A stretch of DNA of 64,000 nucleotides from Lonicera japonica (GCA_021464415.1 CM038471.1:27935234-27999233), one strand, 5' to 3'; positions 10,936 through 23,672 are shown, numbered from the stretch's first letter. A program made the numbers and translations. Notes: generated by a model from the sequence alone, not told the origin.

Positions 10936-11917
10936 ACTTATATGGAAACACAAACAGATGCCAACAACTACGCTAGATTTTTTTTTTAACTATTTCAATG
11001 TTAGCTTTTAGTTAATACTTTCTCCGGAGATTCAATAGGTTTTTAGATGCTTGATATGTGGCATGTTAAATTTTAGCGGGCAATATTTCACCTAAAAGTA
11101 ATATCTTTAAGCATATTTTGAGTTTGAACCTCACATTTTGAGTTTGCATCCTACCTTTTTTTACTTCGTATTTGCATTATGATTCACCATTAACTAGTTA
11201 TGTCCACTCTGTTAAGTGCAATAAAACATGGCTGGCTAGTTTGCCCTCATATAAGCACATATATATGCTTGCTTCAATTTTATTAGTGCGTTAAAACACT
11301 ATTAATATAAGAAGACCCAACGGATTGTTCCAATATATCGTTTATTAGCGTAATGAAATTCAGTGGTATAAGAACAAACATTATCAAATAGAAATTTTTG
11401 CTTTCGGCATCTCCAAGCTCCAGCTATCTTCATTGCCGACAAATCTAACCTCCCATAAATTTTATATAATATTTTTAGTGTGAGAAAGCAACATTGTTAA
11501 TAAAAAAAAGTTTATATTTTTTAATAATTTGTTTACTACCTGCTGCCTCCATGCTTCCTTTAAAATAATTTAGATTTTTAAGATTAAAAACATTATAATA
11601 GTATAAGAATTTCTATATTTTTTTCGGATGTTGGTGAAGCAAATAAAGCTGTAAATGGGAAATTAGCCATTGGTTTGACATTAACGCATCTGTTAGTTTA
11701 ATTAATCCATTTTTATGTACGTTTGACATTAACATTGTTAAGCATAATATTCGTTTATTGTTCACGTACTATTCCTGTATTGACTATGCTATACAATAAG
11801 GAAAGAAAAGAAATAACTCGTGAAAGGAAATAATAAGAATAAGAAAAAAAAATAAATGAAATTTAACAAACGCATCTGTTACCCTATTTACTCTATTTTT
11901 ATCGATTTGTAGGTATG
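10936..11917. other. AT-rich intergenic DNA
   Basis: No gene is visible. 11160-11290 is a diverged copy of 40780-40915 (shared words TTAACTAGTT, CATGGCTGGCTA, TTTGCCCTCATATAAGCAC). Confidence 0.5.
11160..11290 (+). repeat. dispersed repeat shared with 40780-40915
   Basis: Both copies run from a word like TGTATTTGCA.TATGATTC.CC through AACATGGCTGGCTA and TTTGCCCTCATATAAGCACA to GTTAAAACAC, in the same orientation, with scattered substitutions. Confidence 0.75.
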
Positions 11918-11922
11918 TGAGC

Positions 11923-13575
11923 TGACGCCGCTAGAAAAACGCGCTTCGATATAGCCCAAGTGCAGGCACGTCAAGTTATAGTATAGTCTTGGAAGTCCGA
12001 GTGTCGAACCACAGGGATAAGTGAAAAGGAATGGAATGGATTACGGATTAAGTGGTTTTCAGATTTTGTGTGAGTTGGATTTGTTGTGAAACAACGTAAA
12101 TGTAAAACGGTTGCGAAAATTAATAAGAAAGCACTAAGGTAGGTGGAGATTAGTTACGATTTAAGAAACGGTGATCATTAGCTCATACTAAGATTAGAAC
12201 ACAAGGATTCTCGAGAAATGGGAAATGTTGGTGTATCTCTCAATAGCAAAGGGTGCGACGCTAGGCGACTCATTCCCGAATTGAAGCTATATCAAGAGAG
12301 AGACAAACGACATTCCACCAAAGACGAGGTTATCATTCCTACCTCTTAGCTACGGGTGTGAAGCAAGGCAACCCATTCCCGATGAAGCTAATCCGAGATA
12401 GATATGACAAACTCATCATAAAAAGATTTAACATTAAGCAAGTGTGGTAATCTCATGATTTAAAGAATGAAAATTAGAAAGTGAATCCTAACAATGGAAC
12501 GGAATGAAGTTTATGGGATAAATTCGTCAACTCATCGTTTATCACTTATGGTAGAAAATAAAGAGTCTAAGTATCACACAAAGTGTAAGAAGCACTCAAT
12601 ATATCAATAAATGAATCAAAGATAAGCTAAACAAATTTATAATCCATCTATGGAGTTTTGAGAACTATTCATAAATTCTATGAAGAGGGAAAAAGCTCCA
12701 TGGATGGGGGAAAAAGACTACAAGCTTTCTAGAACCATATAAATATGTTGTATGTTCATTAACAACCAAGCACTAAATATACAAGGCATATAAAGTCTTA
12801 ATTTATTATGAATATACCTAGAAAGCTTGTAACAATGGAGGAAATGAAGAAGAAAAGGATTTACAACTATTTCTCAATCTTTAAACATGGATTGAGCCAT
12901 AAATCACCGAATATTATATCGCAAACAACCTCCGTAACCTTAGTAATAGACTACTCCATAATAGATGCAAGAACAAATATTATAGAAGAAGAAATCATTC
13001 TTACAAATTAAAAACTTACAAGAGAAATGAAGAACAACACCACAATGAGCTCTCACCTCTCTCTAGAACTCTAAGTGTAAAAAAACTAGATATCTTAGCC
13101 AAGAAGCTAAGAGAAAATAATATATATTAAAAGGTTGCAAAATATCTAACTAAATATCTAAAATAGCTTGAACCACTAAAATAGCCCATTTTGGGTGTGA
13201 AATGGCCAAGTTGCAAGGGCCATGATCGATCATGGTTATGCCCATGATCGATCATGGAAGTGCTCTGCCAGAAAATTTTGCAACCATGATCGATCATGGC
13301 TTTGCCCATGATCGATCATGGGTCTGGAACTTGTTCACTTAGCACTTTGCAAGCCTCCGAGCTTACTCTTGATCACTTCATGCAATGCCATTGTACTCCA
13401 ATCCTACAAACACATGGAATACTACAAAATACACACCAACTTGGGCCATGTTAGATACAAAACTCGCTAAGGCATTAATCTCGAGATAAGTGGATAATTA
13501 GGCAGAATTAAAGCAACAAATGCGTCAAGCGACTCCGGGAAGGAGTTTAAACATGACAATATTATGCGTTTATCA
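11923..13575 (-). mobile_element. solo LTR of an Athila-like element
   Basis: A full LTR of 1653 bp in minus orientation, starting TGACGCCGC and ending GCGTTTATCA, with no internal element sequence on either side. It is flanked by the perfect 5-bp target-site duplication TGAGC (11918-11922 and 13576-13580), so it arose by recombination between the two LTRs of a once complete insertion. It matches the LTR of element B (23697-25365) along most of its length. It contains four copies of a 16-bp palindrome at 13220-13321. Confidence 0.9.
13220..13321. promoter_or_regulatory. LTR palindrome array, 4 copies
   Basis: CCATGATCGATCATGG occurs at 13220, 13242, 13284 and 13306: two pairs with 22-bp repeat spacing, and 42 bp between the inner copies. 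These distances are close to two and four DNA turns. The reverse-strand TATA-like AATATATATT lies about 90 bp further along the LTR transcription direction (13119-13130). A protein-binding role is an inference. Confidence 0.55.
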
Positions 13576-13580
13576 TGAGC

Positions 13581-14570
13581 TTCTTTTGTGGACAAATGTA
13601 AATCTTTTTTTATCTCACTATATTAATAAACGTATGATTTACTGAGAAAGTAACAAGAATACAAGAGAAATAATGAAGTACTTATAGATGTGTGTTGTTT
13701 GATTTATATTCAAAAAAATAAGAAGAATAAAAGAGAAAATAATGAAGAACTTAATTATTAATGTTTGTTGTAGAAGAGAACTTTAACAAAACCGAAAGGT
13801 ACTAATTTATTATACTGCGAACAATATTTAAATATTGCGTTATACACAGGGATAAGAAAGTATGACCCAAATTGTCATCAACAATAGACCCTGCTATATA
13901 TCACAATATTTAAATGAGTGTTGAAAATATAATAAATTAAGTGCTTTTGGTCTACTTTAAGTTACATTTTGTATATTGGTACGTAGGGAGTTTATGATTT
14001 TTCTTATTCAATCATTTTTTTATATTTTTTTATGAGATATTAGAAGAAATTAAATGTTTATATAATAAATATCTCAAAATTTCACTATTTTGTTTCTTCA
14101 AAGAAAGAAATAATAAAAAGAAAAATTGTTGGTGGTATTGTGAATTGTGTATTTAAAAAGCTGAAGTGATAGGCGTTTTTTCTCTCGGTAGGGGCTATTG
14201 GTGTATATATATACTTCTCTCACGGTTTCAGTGTTGTTGTGTAGTGTTATTGTTTTTTTGTCAATTGAAAAAGTGTAGAATTCTAGTCAGTGTTGTTGTG
14301 TAGTGTTATTGTTTTTTTGTCAATTGAAAAAGTGTAGAATTCTAGTGAGAATATAGAGAATTGTAGTGAGAGAAAAACTGAGACCTAATTATCACGTGTG
14401 TGGCCCAAGTGAAAAAGTCTACGCGTTTAACTTTTTTTATTTATTAATTAAAAACAATTTTTGTATTAACTTGATTTAACAAGAATTACAACTCCTAATT
14501 TTAATTTTTTTTTTAATTGACCTTATTTGCGGAAGGGGAAAAATTAGTTGACAATGCAAGATGTTACAAG
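13581..14570. other. intergenic DNA with a duplicated segment
   Basis: 13581 to about 14115 is a copy of about 34555-35125, shared with the sequence left of the solo LTR (11869-11922). No gene is visible. A TATA-like TATATATATA near 14203 precedes a 59-bp tandem duplication. The last five bases, ACAAG, form the left target-site duplication of element A. Confidence 0.6.
14229..14346. repeat. exact 59-bp tandem duplication
   Basis: 14229-14287 and 14288-14346 are identical, starting CAGTGTTGTTGTGTAGTG and ending AGAATTCTAGT. The lack of differences implies a recent event. Confidence 0.9.
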
Positions 14571-16293
14571 TGATAAACGCTTAATATTGTCATTCATACG
14601 CTCATTTTCGGAGTTGTTTGACGCGTTTATTTCTCTAAAACTACTCGGTTTGCCAACTTATTCCGCGATTAGTCTCGTAGCACTTTTGTATTTAACAATG
14701 CTTAGAGAGGCACATTTTGTGTTTATTTTGGTGTCTTTAGATTTCAAGAAACATTGTATTTAATACAATAGTGGAATTTTCCATGGACAAAAAGAATTCA
14801 AGAAAGTGAAAGCTCCATGTGATTAAAGAGCATCCAAGAAAGTGGAAGCCTCCATGTCCATGTGATTAAAGAAAGAAAGTGGAATTGTCCATGTGAAAAA
14901 AGAGCATCCAAGATAGTGGAATTCTCCACCAAAAATAAAAAGCATTGTTTATTATTTTAGCATCCAACACATCTCTCCTATTTATAGTCTTCATTGTTGT
15001 TTTGGAGAGGGGACTTTTATTTTCTCATTTTTTAATTTATAGAGAGCTTTTAATAGTTTTTTCTAGAGAGAGAAATGGAGTTCACTTTTATAATTCTTGT
15101 CTCTACATTTATTATGGAGTAATTTCTTTGCTAAGGCTAAAAGATGAAATTTGCAATGCATTAATTATGTAAGTTCAATTCTCATTCCATTGTTAGTATT
15201 GTTAAATACTTTTTGAATCCTTCATCTTCTCCATTTTTTCAACCATTCATAAGCTAGTAAGATAATTTTCATATGATGATTTGACTTTGTATGCCTTGTA
15301 TACATAGATGTCAAGCATTAATGGAGAGATGATACACTTGTGTATTTCTTACTAGTCTATGTCCATTCTTTCTTTGAATGAGATACTTTTCATTGCTAAG
15401 CATGATTAGTTTTTGAATATTCATGGAAACACCATAAATTTGAGATTTTAATCTTTAAATACTTTAATGATATGTTGAGTGCTTTTCTACACTTTATGTG
15501 ATTTTAAGACTCATCATCTTCTTCGTTAAAGTATTGCCAAAGAAGATCTTTTAAATTTATGTCATAAACAACTTTATTAATCATTTTAAGGATTCAATTT
15601 GTATTTATCAAATAAGTCTATATAGGACGGTTTGACCTCCACCTAGACCTCCCAATCTTAGACAAATGAAATGTTATGATTTACTGAGCTAAACTCCTTG
15701 TAGTTGGCCATTTTCATAATCAAGTCATTTGCCTAGGGGAAACTAATAATGAGTTCTTAAATGCCTAGTTTAAATTTATGCCTTTTCTTTTTGTGTATTT
15801 TAAGTTTGAATCTTGGTTGATATTATATGGGAATGGGTTGCACTTGCTTCACACCCTTTGTCACAAGATAAAAATGAGAGATACACTTGTGTTGATATTT
15901 GCTTATACCCTTTCTTTATATGGCATTTATATGGGAATGGGTTGCTTTTGCTCCACACCCTTTTGTTTAGAAATGGGTAAAATATTCAACACTTAGGAAT
16001 TGCATTGAGAACTTTGAATGAGATTGATTTTACTTAACTTTGCAAAACAAATGAATTCTATAATTCCTTAGCCTTTTCTCATCTATTATTACATCATTTT
16101 AATTTTTATTGCAAGACTTTAAAATCAACAACTAAAATAAACCAATCATATTCTCTTAAACAAAGCCTTGGACTCGTAATCACTACATCGTCTTTCCGAC
16201 TATCCTTGTGGTTCGACACTTGGACTTACCAAGTATTATAACTTGACAACCTGCACTTGGGTACCTAAGCACGGAAGTATTTTCGGCGCATCA
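14571..16293 (+). repeat. 5' LTR of element A
   Basis: Runs from TGATAAACGC to GCGCATCA. A TATA-like TATTTATAG lies at 14979-14987, preceded at 14780-14940 by repeated phrases such as CCATGTGATTAAAG and AAGAAAGTGGAA. It has none of the CCATGATCGATCATGG palindromes of the B-type LTRs, although the first 20 bases are similar. Confidence 0.93.
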
Positions 16294-16299
16294 AGTTTT

Positions 16300-16317
16300 T
16301 GGCGCCGTTGCCAGGGA
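16300..16317 (+). other. primer-binding site of element A
   Basis: TGGCGCCGTTGCCAGGGA is complementary to the 3' end of plant tRNA-Asp, with one mismatch (CCAGG instead of CCGGG). It lies 6 bp after the LTR. A 57-nt intron-like segment follows at 16373-16429 (GTAAGT ... TTTTTTTAG), directly before the gag reading frame. Confidence 0.85.
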
Positions 16318-16429
16318 TACGGCGAAAGAAAGATTTCGGGTTTTGTAAAAAAAAACAAAAAAAAATCACTTTGTAAGTATTCTCTCCCTTTGTAAATTAC
16401 TTTTCCTACTTATTATTATTTTTTTTTAG

Positions 16430-17602
16430 GTGGAAAATTTTATTCGAGATCACCCTTCCGGGCTTATGCCCGAAAATTTGTACATTGATCTTCGCATAAG
16501 TCCACCAAGAGGCCAACCACTACCAAGGCATCCTAGTCCTTCACCTACTCCTTCCGAAATGGCTGACGAGGACAACGAGTCAAATACAGGAGAAAACAAT
16601 AATCACCATCCTCCGGTTCGAACAATGAGGGATTATCTTCAACCACCTCGGACGACGTCTAATTCTTGCATCATTCTCCCCACCGGACAAGCGGGAACAT
16701 TCTCCTTCAAGCCAGGTATGCTTCAACATATCCCCTCTTTTCATGGTATGGAATCTGAAAATCCGTACTTACATTTGAAAGATTTCGAGGAAATTTGCTC
16801 CACGTTTCGTGAGGCAAACACCAATGAGGAAGTAATGCGTTTAAAACTTTTTCCTTTCTCCTTAAAAGATAAAGGAAAAATATGGTTGAATGCTCTAAGA
16901 CCGCAATCTATTCGATCTTGGCAAGTACTTCAATCGGAGTTTTTGAAAAAATTCTTTCCCGTCCATCGGACCAACGCTTTGAGAAGGGCAATATCCAATT
17001 TTTCGCCAAAAGAAAATGAAAGTTTTTATAAGTGTTGGGAAAGATACAAGGAACTTTTAAACGCATGTCCTCACCATGGCCACGAAACATGGAGCCTTGT
17101 AAGCTAGTTTTACGAATCTCTTACTCCCAAAATGCGTACATTTGTAGAGACCATGTGTAATGGTCAATTTTTGAGTAAAAGTCCGGAGGAGGCCTTGTTG
17201 TATTTTGATGAATTGGCGGAAGGTGCCCAAAATTGGAACACCTATACCGAGGAACCTAAGGCCAAACCTCTGGGAAAGGGTGGGTTGTACCAAATATCCA
17301 ATGATGATGACATGGGGGTAAGGTTGTTTCAATTGTCTAAGAAGGTAGAGGCCTTAGAGACAAACAAGCTTAGAGATGTCAATGTAGTGTCATCAAGTCA
17401 ATTGTGTGTCATTTGTGAGAAGGTGGGGCATTCCACGGAGGAGTGTCACACAATTCCGGCCTTCAAAGAGGTCCTTCAAAGTCCCTCACAAGTCAATGCT
17501 ATGAACTCATATTCTAGGCCACATAATGATCCATTTTCTCAAAGGTACAATGAAGGGTGGAGAAATCATCCTAACTTTAGTTGGGGAGGAAATCAAAATG
17601 CT
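16430..17602 (+). pseudogene. gag: gag of element A, 5' part
   Basis: This is the capsid/nucleocapsid part of the retrotransposon polyprotein. It has the retrotransposon gag domain with the typical blocks FHGMESENPYLHLKDFEE, LFPFSLKDKGKIWL and FLKKFFPVHRT, and then a zinc knuckle CVICEKVGHSTEEC (CX2CX4HX4C) encoded near 17405-17446, for genomic RNA binding. The frame opens at the predicted splice acceptor; the first ATG is at about 16475. A TAG at 17105-17107 interrupts the frame, where sister copies have a Tyr or Phe codon. The frame ends artificially at 17602, where element B is inserted, and resumes at 26433. Confidence 0.9.
17598..17602. other. left target-site duplication of element B
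   Basis: ATGCT here is repeated at 26428-26432. The uninterrupted sister sequence in element D supports a single copy of this word before insertion. Confidence 0.85.
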
Positions 17603-18164
17603 TGATAAACGCATAATATTGTCATGTATAAGCTCTTTAGGGAGTCGCTTGACGCGTTTGTTGCTTTTGTTTTGCCTAATTATCCTCTTATCTCAAGATT
17701 AGTATCTTGGCGAGTTTTGTATCTAACATTGTCCCGCTAGGTGTGCTTTTGTTGTGTTTCTATGTATTTATAGGCATAGGATGCAATGGCCTTCGAAGAA
17801 TTGATCAAGCACTAGTAAAAGCTCGCAAAATGCTAATCTGAGGAATTTCCCAGGAGCATGATCGATCATGGTATAGCCATGATCGATCATGGTTCAAACT
17901 GGCCTTCAGGCAGAAGACCCCATGATCGATCATGGGTCATTCTGCCCAATTGATTTTTTGTACAATGATCGATCATGGTAGGGCATGATCGATCATGGAC
18001 CAATCTGCCAGAAAAATTTTCTTTGCCCTCTTTGCTTCAAAACAACTTATTTCTCCCCTTAACTTGATCCGCTCAGACTTAATGACACCTGAATCTCCGA
18101 TGACAATTCCTGAAACTCAAAAACACTAACAAAAAACATTATTTACAAAATCGACCCATGCCTT
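17603..18164 (+). repeat. inverted LTR-start piece at the left end of B
   Basis: 17603 to about 17935 matches the first 330 bp of the B LTR but points opposite to the rest of B. Five palindrome copies (ATGATCGATCAT core) lie at 17856, 17877, 17920, 17963 and 17983. After the last, TCTGCCAGAAAAATTTTC matches the solo-LTR spacer in the opposite sense, so orientation may switch within the palindrome zone. About 100 bp just before 18165 is probably untranslated sequence after pol. Confidence 0.65.
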
Positions 18165-21100
18165 TTAGGCATAAGTTGGGTCTTCGAGAGGGGTGGACTC
18201 CTCTCGAGGTGGGAACTCCAAAAATGGCTTTAAACGTTGTCCATTTACTTTAAAAATATAGCCGGTTTTGGGATCCTCAACATGCACAGCCCCAAAAGGA
18301 AATACATGACGGACAATGTATGGGCCGGTCCAACGAGACTTCAATTTCCCGGGGAAGAGATGCAATCGAGTATCATAAACAAGAACTTTGTGCCCAAGTT
18401 TTAATTCTTTCCTTAAAATAGATTTATCATGAAAGATTTTGGCACGTTCCTTGCTTATCTTCACATTATCATATGCATCTCTTCTCAATTCCTCGATTTC
18501 ATCAATTTGCAACTTACGGTCAAGCCCGGCTTTTTCGAAATCACAATTAACCATCTTAGTTGCCCAGTATGATTTGTGTTCCAACTCTACTGGCAAATGA
18601 CATGGTTTTCCGTACACCATACGATAGGGAGACATATCTAGAGTTGTTTTGTACGCAGTACGGTAAGCCCAAAGTGCATCGATCAGTCTTAACGACCAAT
18701 CCTTGCGGTTCGGGTTTACCGTTTTCTCTAGAATCTGTTTGATCTCCCTATTTGCCAGCTCGGCTTGACCGTTAGTCTGAGGGTGATAAGCGAGCGATAC
18801 TTTATGGTTTACACCATACTTTTGCATTAATGATTGAAATGGTCTATTGCAAAAGTGAGTACCGCCATCGCTTATTATTGCCTTAGGAGTGCCAAAGCGT
18901 GCAAGAATGTTGTCTTTCAAGAATCGGATCACCACTTTGTGATCATTTTTCTTTCACGCTTGGGCTTCCACCCATTTTGAAACGTAATCTACGGCAACTA
19001 AAATGTAAAGATTACCGTAGGAGGATGGGAACGGTCCCATGAAGTCGATGCCCCAGCAATCGAAGATTTCAATCATCAGGATGGGATTGAGTGGCATCAT
19101 GTTCCTCTTAGAGATCCCTCCAAGCATTTGGCATCTTTGGCATGCCTTGCAAAAGCGTTGTGCGTCCTTAAAGAGCGACGGCCAGTACAGTCCGCTTTGC
19201 AAAATCTTAGCGATTGTCTTCTTTGATGAGAAATGTCCTCCGCAAGCTTCAGAATGGCAGGAAGACAGAACTCTCTCCACTTCTTGGTCTGGAATGCACC
19301 TCCGGATAATTTGATCCGCACAATATTTAAATAGGTACGGTTCATCCCAATAGAATCGCTTCACTTCACTCAAGAACTTCTTTCTATCTTGTGCGCCCTA
19401 TGCTTTTGGTATCTTGTCGGTTACAAGATAGTTTACAATGTCGGCATACCATGGGAGTGTCGAGATTGCCAACAGTTGCTCATCCGGGAACGAATCTTGG
19501 ATCGGGCTTTCTTCAATGTTATTTGTAAAAGTGAGACGAGACAGATGATTGGCCACCACGTTCTCGACTCCCTTTTTGTCCTTGATGCTCAAATGAAATT
19601 CTTGCAATAGGAGTATCCACCTCAAAAGCCGCGGCTTGGCATCTTTCTTTGTGAATAGGTACTTCAATGCCGCGTGATCCGTGAAAATAACAATGGGCGA
19701 TCCTATCAAGTAGGATCGAAACTTGTCCAAGGCGAAAACAATTGCTAGAAGCTCTTTCTCTGTCGTGGTGTAATTCATTTGCGCATCATTCAAAGTTCTA
19801 CTTGCATAGTATATCACACCCGGTTTCTTGTCTTTCCTTTGACCAAGAACCGCTCCCACCGCATAGTCACTTGCGTCGCACATGAGCTCGAATGGCAAGC
19901 TCCAATCCGGTGCCTGCATAATCGGTGCAGTAGTGAGCATATGCTTCAGAGAGACGAAGGCTTCCTCGCACTTGACATCCCACTCAAAGGGTGCATCCTT
20001 GAGAAGTAGATTACACATCGGCTTGGAAATGGAACTGAAGTTCTTGATAAACCTCCTATAAAACCCGGCATGTCCTAGAAATGATCGGACATCTTTGACA
20101 TTCTTGGGCGTAGGAAGTTTGGCAATCAAATCGATTTTTGCTTTATCCACTTCAATTCCTTCAGACGAAATGATGTGCCCCAAAACAATTCCCTTGGTAA
20201 CCATAAAATGGCACTTCTCCCAATTCAATACCAATTGTTTTTCCACGCATCTTCCCAAGACCTGTTCCAAGTTAGTCAAGCAATTGTCGAATGACTTACC
20301 ATAGACGGTAAAGTCATCCATAAAAACTTCCAAAGTCCTTTCCACCATATCGCTAAAAATACTTAGCATACACCGTTGGAAAGTGGCCGGTGCATTACAT
20401 AGACCAAAGGGCATTCTCCGATAAGCGAAGGTGCCAAAAGGACATGTAAAGGTGGTTTTTTCTTGATCATCTAAGTCAATCTCAATTTGATTATACCCGG
20501 AGAAACCATCGAGGAACGAGTAATATTCGTGGCCCGCTACCCTCTCTAGAGTTTGATCCAAAAAGGGGAGTGGGAAATGATCTTTACGAGTTGCCTCATT
20601 GAGTTTACGGTAGTCAATACACATTCGCCACCCGGTGGTGACTCTTTGCGGAATCAACTCGTTTGATTCGTTCTTGACTACCGTAAGACCCGATTTTTTG
20701 GGTACCACTTGAGTTGGACTAACCCATTTACTATCCGAGATTGGATAGATGATCTTTGCATCCAACAATTTCAACACCTCGTTCCTAACCACCTCTTGCA
20801 TGTTAGGATTCAACCGGCGTTGAAATTGTCTCGATATTTTTGCCCCATCCTCCAAGTGAATTTTATGTGTACAAATCAAAGGGTTTATTCCTTGGAGGTC
20901 GGCAAGAGTCCAACCAAAAGCTTTTTTATATTTACCAAGCAAATGAACTAACCTTCCTTCTTGGTCATCCGAAAGTTTGGACGATATGATAACAGGGAAA
21001 GTATCTGAAGCTCCCAAAAAGGCATACTTCAAATTGCTCGGCAATAGCTTGAGATCCATTTTCCCTTCAAGCTTTTTGGTGGGAGATTATGTGTTTTCTT

Positions 21101-23530
21101 CTTTCTCCAAAAATTCAACATGTTTGTCAGACAAAGAAAACACTTGCATACAATCCTCGGGTTCATCGGAAGTGGTTAGATAACCTTCCGTTGACTCCGA
21201 TTCGAAGATCGCCACAAAGTGGTCTTGGATACATGACTCTATCATGTTCACGTGTTCACTTTCCTCATTATCATCGTCATCTTTTTGATTGCTCAAAGAG
21301 AACACGTTTAGCTCTAGAGTCATGTTTCCAAATGTTAACTTCACGATTCCATTCTTGCAATTTATTATGGCATTAGAAGTAGCAAGAAATGGTCGTTCGA
21401 GGATAACCGGAATCTCGTTGGTGGGATTCGACACGAGTTGCATGTCGAGGATGATGAAATCAACCGGAAAATAAAACTTGTCGACTTGGACAAGCACATC
21501 CTCGACTATCCCTCTTGGGATCTTAACGGATCGGTCCGCTAATTGAATCGTAACCCTTGTGGGTTTTAACTCGCCTAACCCCAATTGTTGATATACCGAG
21601 TATGGGAGCACATTCACACTTGCTCCCAAATCTAACAATGCATTCTTTATCCTACAATTTCCTATGACACACGAAATTGTGGGACACCCGGGATCTTTGA
21701 ACTTGGGGGCTCTTGTGCCTTGCATGAGGGAGCTCATTTGCTCCGCCATAAAGGCCTTTTTCTTGACATTCAACCTTCGTTTGGTAGTACATAAATCCTT
21801 GAGGAACTTAGCGTACGAAGGTATTTGCTTGACCACGTCAAGCAATGGAATGTTGATTTTCACTTGCCTAAAAACATCCAAAATCTCGGTATTAGATTTG
21901 GACGGTTGGTTCAATCTCTCCGGAAATGGAACTTTGATCCCATTTTTAATTTTTTCGAGATCCTCTTTTCCTTGTCTCTCTACCTCTCTCTTCTTCTCTT
22001 CACTCACAACTTTTTCAACCTCCGACTTCTCGACATTCGTGGGTTTAACTATGTCCGCCATCTTGGGGGTTTTAGGAACAATAGTTTTATCTACCTCCTT
22101 CCCACTCCTTAGGATTGTGATAGATTTGAGTTCTTCTAACTTAGTGCTAGACTCTCCTCCCTCTATGACTTGAACTTGGCCTCTAGGATTAACTAAAGGT
22201 TGAGAGGGGAATTTTCCCTTCTCTTGGGTAGCTAGGGCGGTGGTGAGTTTAGACATTTGAGTTTTTAACTCACCCACATCACGATCCGTTTTGTCCACAA
22301 ATGATCTCAACAAAGCTTCCAAGTTTTGGTTGGGATTTTGATTCTGAGGTGGAACAAAAGAGTTTTGAAGTTGTTGTTGTTGCCTTTGGTTCTGATGATA
22401 TTGGTTGTGGTTCTGACTTTGATTTCCTCCCCAACTGAAATTGGGGTGATTTTTCCATCCCTCATTGTACCTTTGAGAATAGGGATCGTTTTGATTACGG
22501 TTTTGGTTGTACTGGTGTAAAGCATTGACTTGGGCGGGATTTTTGAGGACTTCCCAAAAAGCGGGAATGGTAGGGCAATCCTCGGTAGTGTGTCCTGAAT
22601 TTTCACAAATGACACACAACTGACTCAAGGATACTACGTTGACCTCCTTAAGCTTACTTGCTTCCATTGCCTCTACTTTCTTAGACAATTGGAATAACCT
22701 CGCACCCATGTCATCCTCATTGGACACTTGGTACAACCCCCCCTTCCTTGAGTGTTGGCTTTGGGTTCCTCGGAATAGGTGTTCCAATTTTGAGCACCTT
22801 CCGCTAATTCATCAAAATACAATAGAGCCTCATCGGGATTCTTACTCAAGAATTGACCATTACACATGGTCTCAACAAATGTACGCATATCGGGGGTGAG
22901 AGATTCGTAGAAAAAACTAACAAGACTCCACGTTTCGTGACCATGGTGAGGGCATGCGTTTAGAAGTTCATTGTATCTTTCCCAACACTTATAAAAACTT
23001 TCATTTTCTTTTGGCGAAAAATTTGATATCGCCCTTCTTAAAGTGTTGGTCCTATGAACGGGAAAGAATTTTTTTAGAAATTCCGCTTGAAGCTCTTGCC
23101 AAGACCGAATTGATTGTGGTCTTTGAGCATTTAGCCAAATTTTTCCTTTATCTTTTAGGGAGAAAGGAAAGAGTTTTAAACGCATAACATCCTCGTTAAC
23201 ATTTGCCTCACGAAATGTGGAGCAGACTTCTTCAAAGTCTTTCAAATGCAAGTATGGGTTCTCCGACTCCATACCATGAGAAGAAGGGATATGTTGAAGC
23301 ATACCCGGTTTGAAAGAGAACGCTCCGGCTTGGCCAGCGGAAAGCACAATGCACGAATTCGAAGTTGCCCGAGGCGGTTGAAGGTAGTCTCTCATGGTCC
23401 TAACAGGAGGAACATTGTGGGCACCTTCCCTTTCATTATCGCTCTCGTGATCCTCGGCTCTACCTTGGTTTGCCATTCTTGGAGATGTGGGAGGGCTAAT
23501 TCGAATATCCACGAACAATCGCCCTTGCAT
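18165..23530 (-). pseudogene. gag-pol: gag-pol of element B
   Basis: The minus-strand polyprotein reads in order: gag domain (about 23400-22900); zinc knuckle CVICENSGHTTEDC; aspartic protease with LLDLGASVNVLP; reverse transcriptase with [11 protein letters not shown] and FMDDF (20324-20313 for FMDD); RNase H with [18 protein letters not shown] and TDHAALKYL; integrase with an HHCC zinc finger, then IDFMGPF, SDGGTHF and [10 protein letters not shown] supplying the D, D, E catalytic residues. The first ATG is at 23530. Breaks seen: a frameshift in a G run near 22740, TAA at 21089-21087, TAG at 19400-19398 and TGA at 18956-18954. It is the least damaged of the three Athila-like copies here. 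The product would make virus-like particles, copy the RNA and integrate the cDNA. Confidence 0.92.
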
Positions 23531-23567
23531 GGGCTTGGGCAACGATTCGAATTGCTCCTCGGGAACT

Positions 23568-23627
23568 CTACAAAATCAAATAAAAATAAGGGAGAAAAAT
23601 AAATTAATTAAATGAAGAGATACTCAC
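23568..23627 (-). other. intron-like leader segment of B
   Basis: On the minus strand GTGAGT (donor, from 23627) and a T-rich stretch ending TTTTGTAG (acceptor, to 23568) delimit 60 nt between the primer-binding site and gag. The same arrangement occurs in A (16373-16429) and D (43505-43564). Confidence 0.45.
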
Positions 23628-23672
23628 AGATAATGGTTTTATACAAAACCCGAGATCCGCCTTTTGCCTTAG

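Noticed and set aside
21664..22173. Plus-strand open frames opposite B pol
   Set aside because: Hydrophobic shadow translation of the minus-strand polyprotein; no independent promoter or domain.
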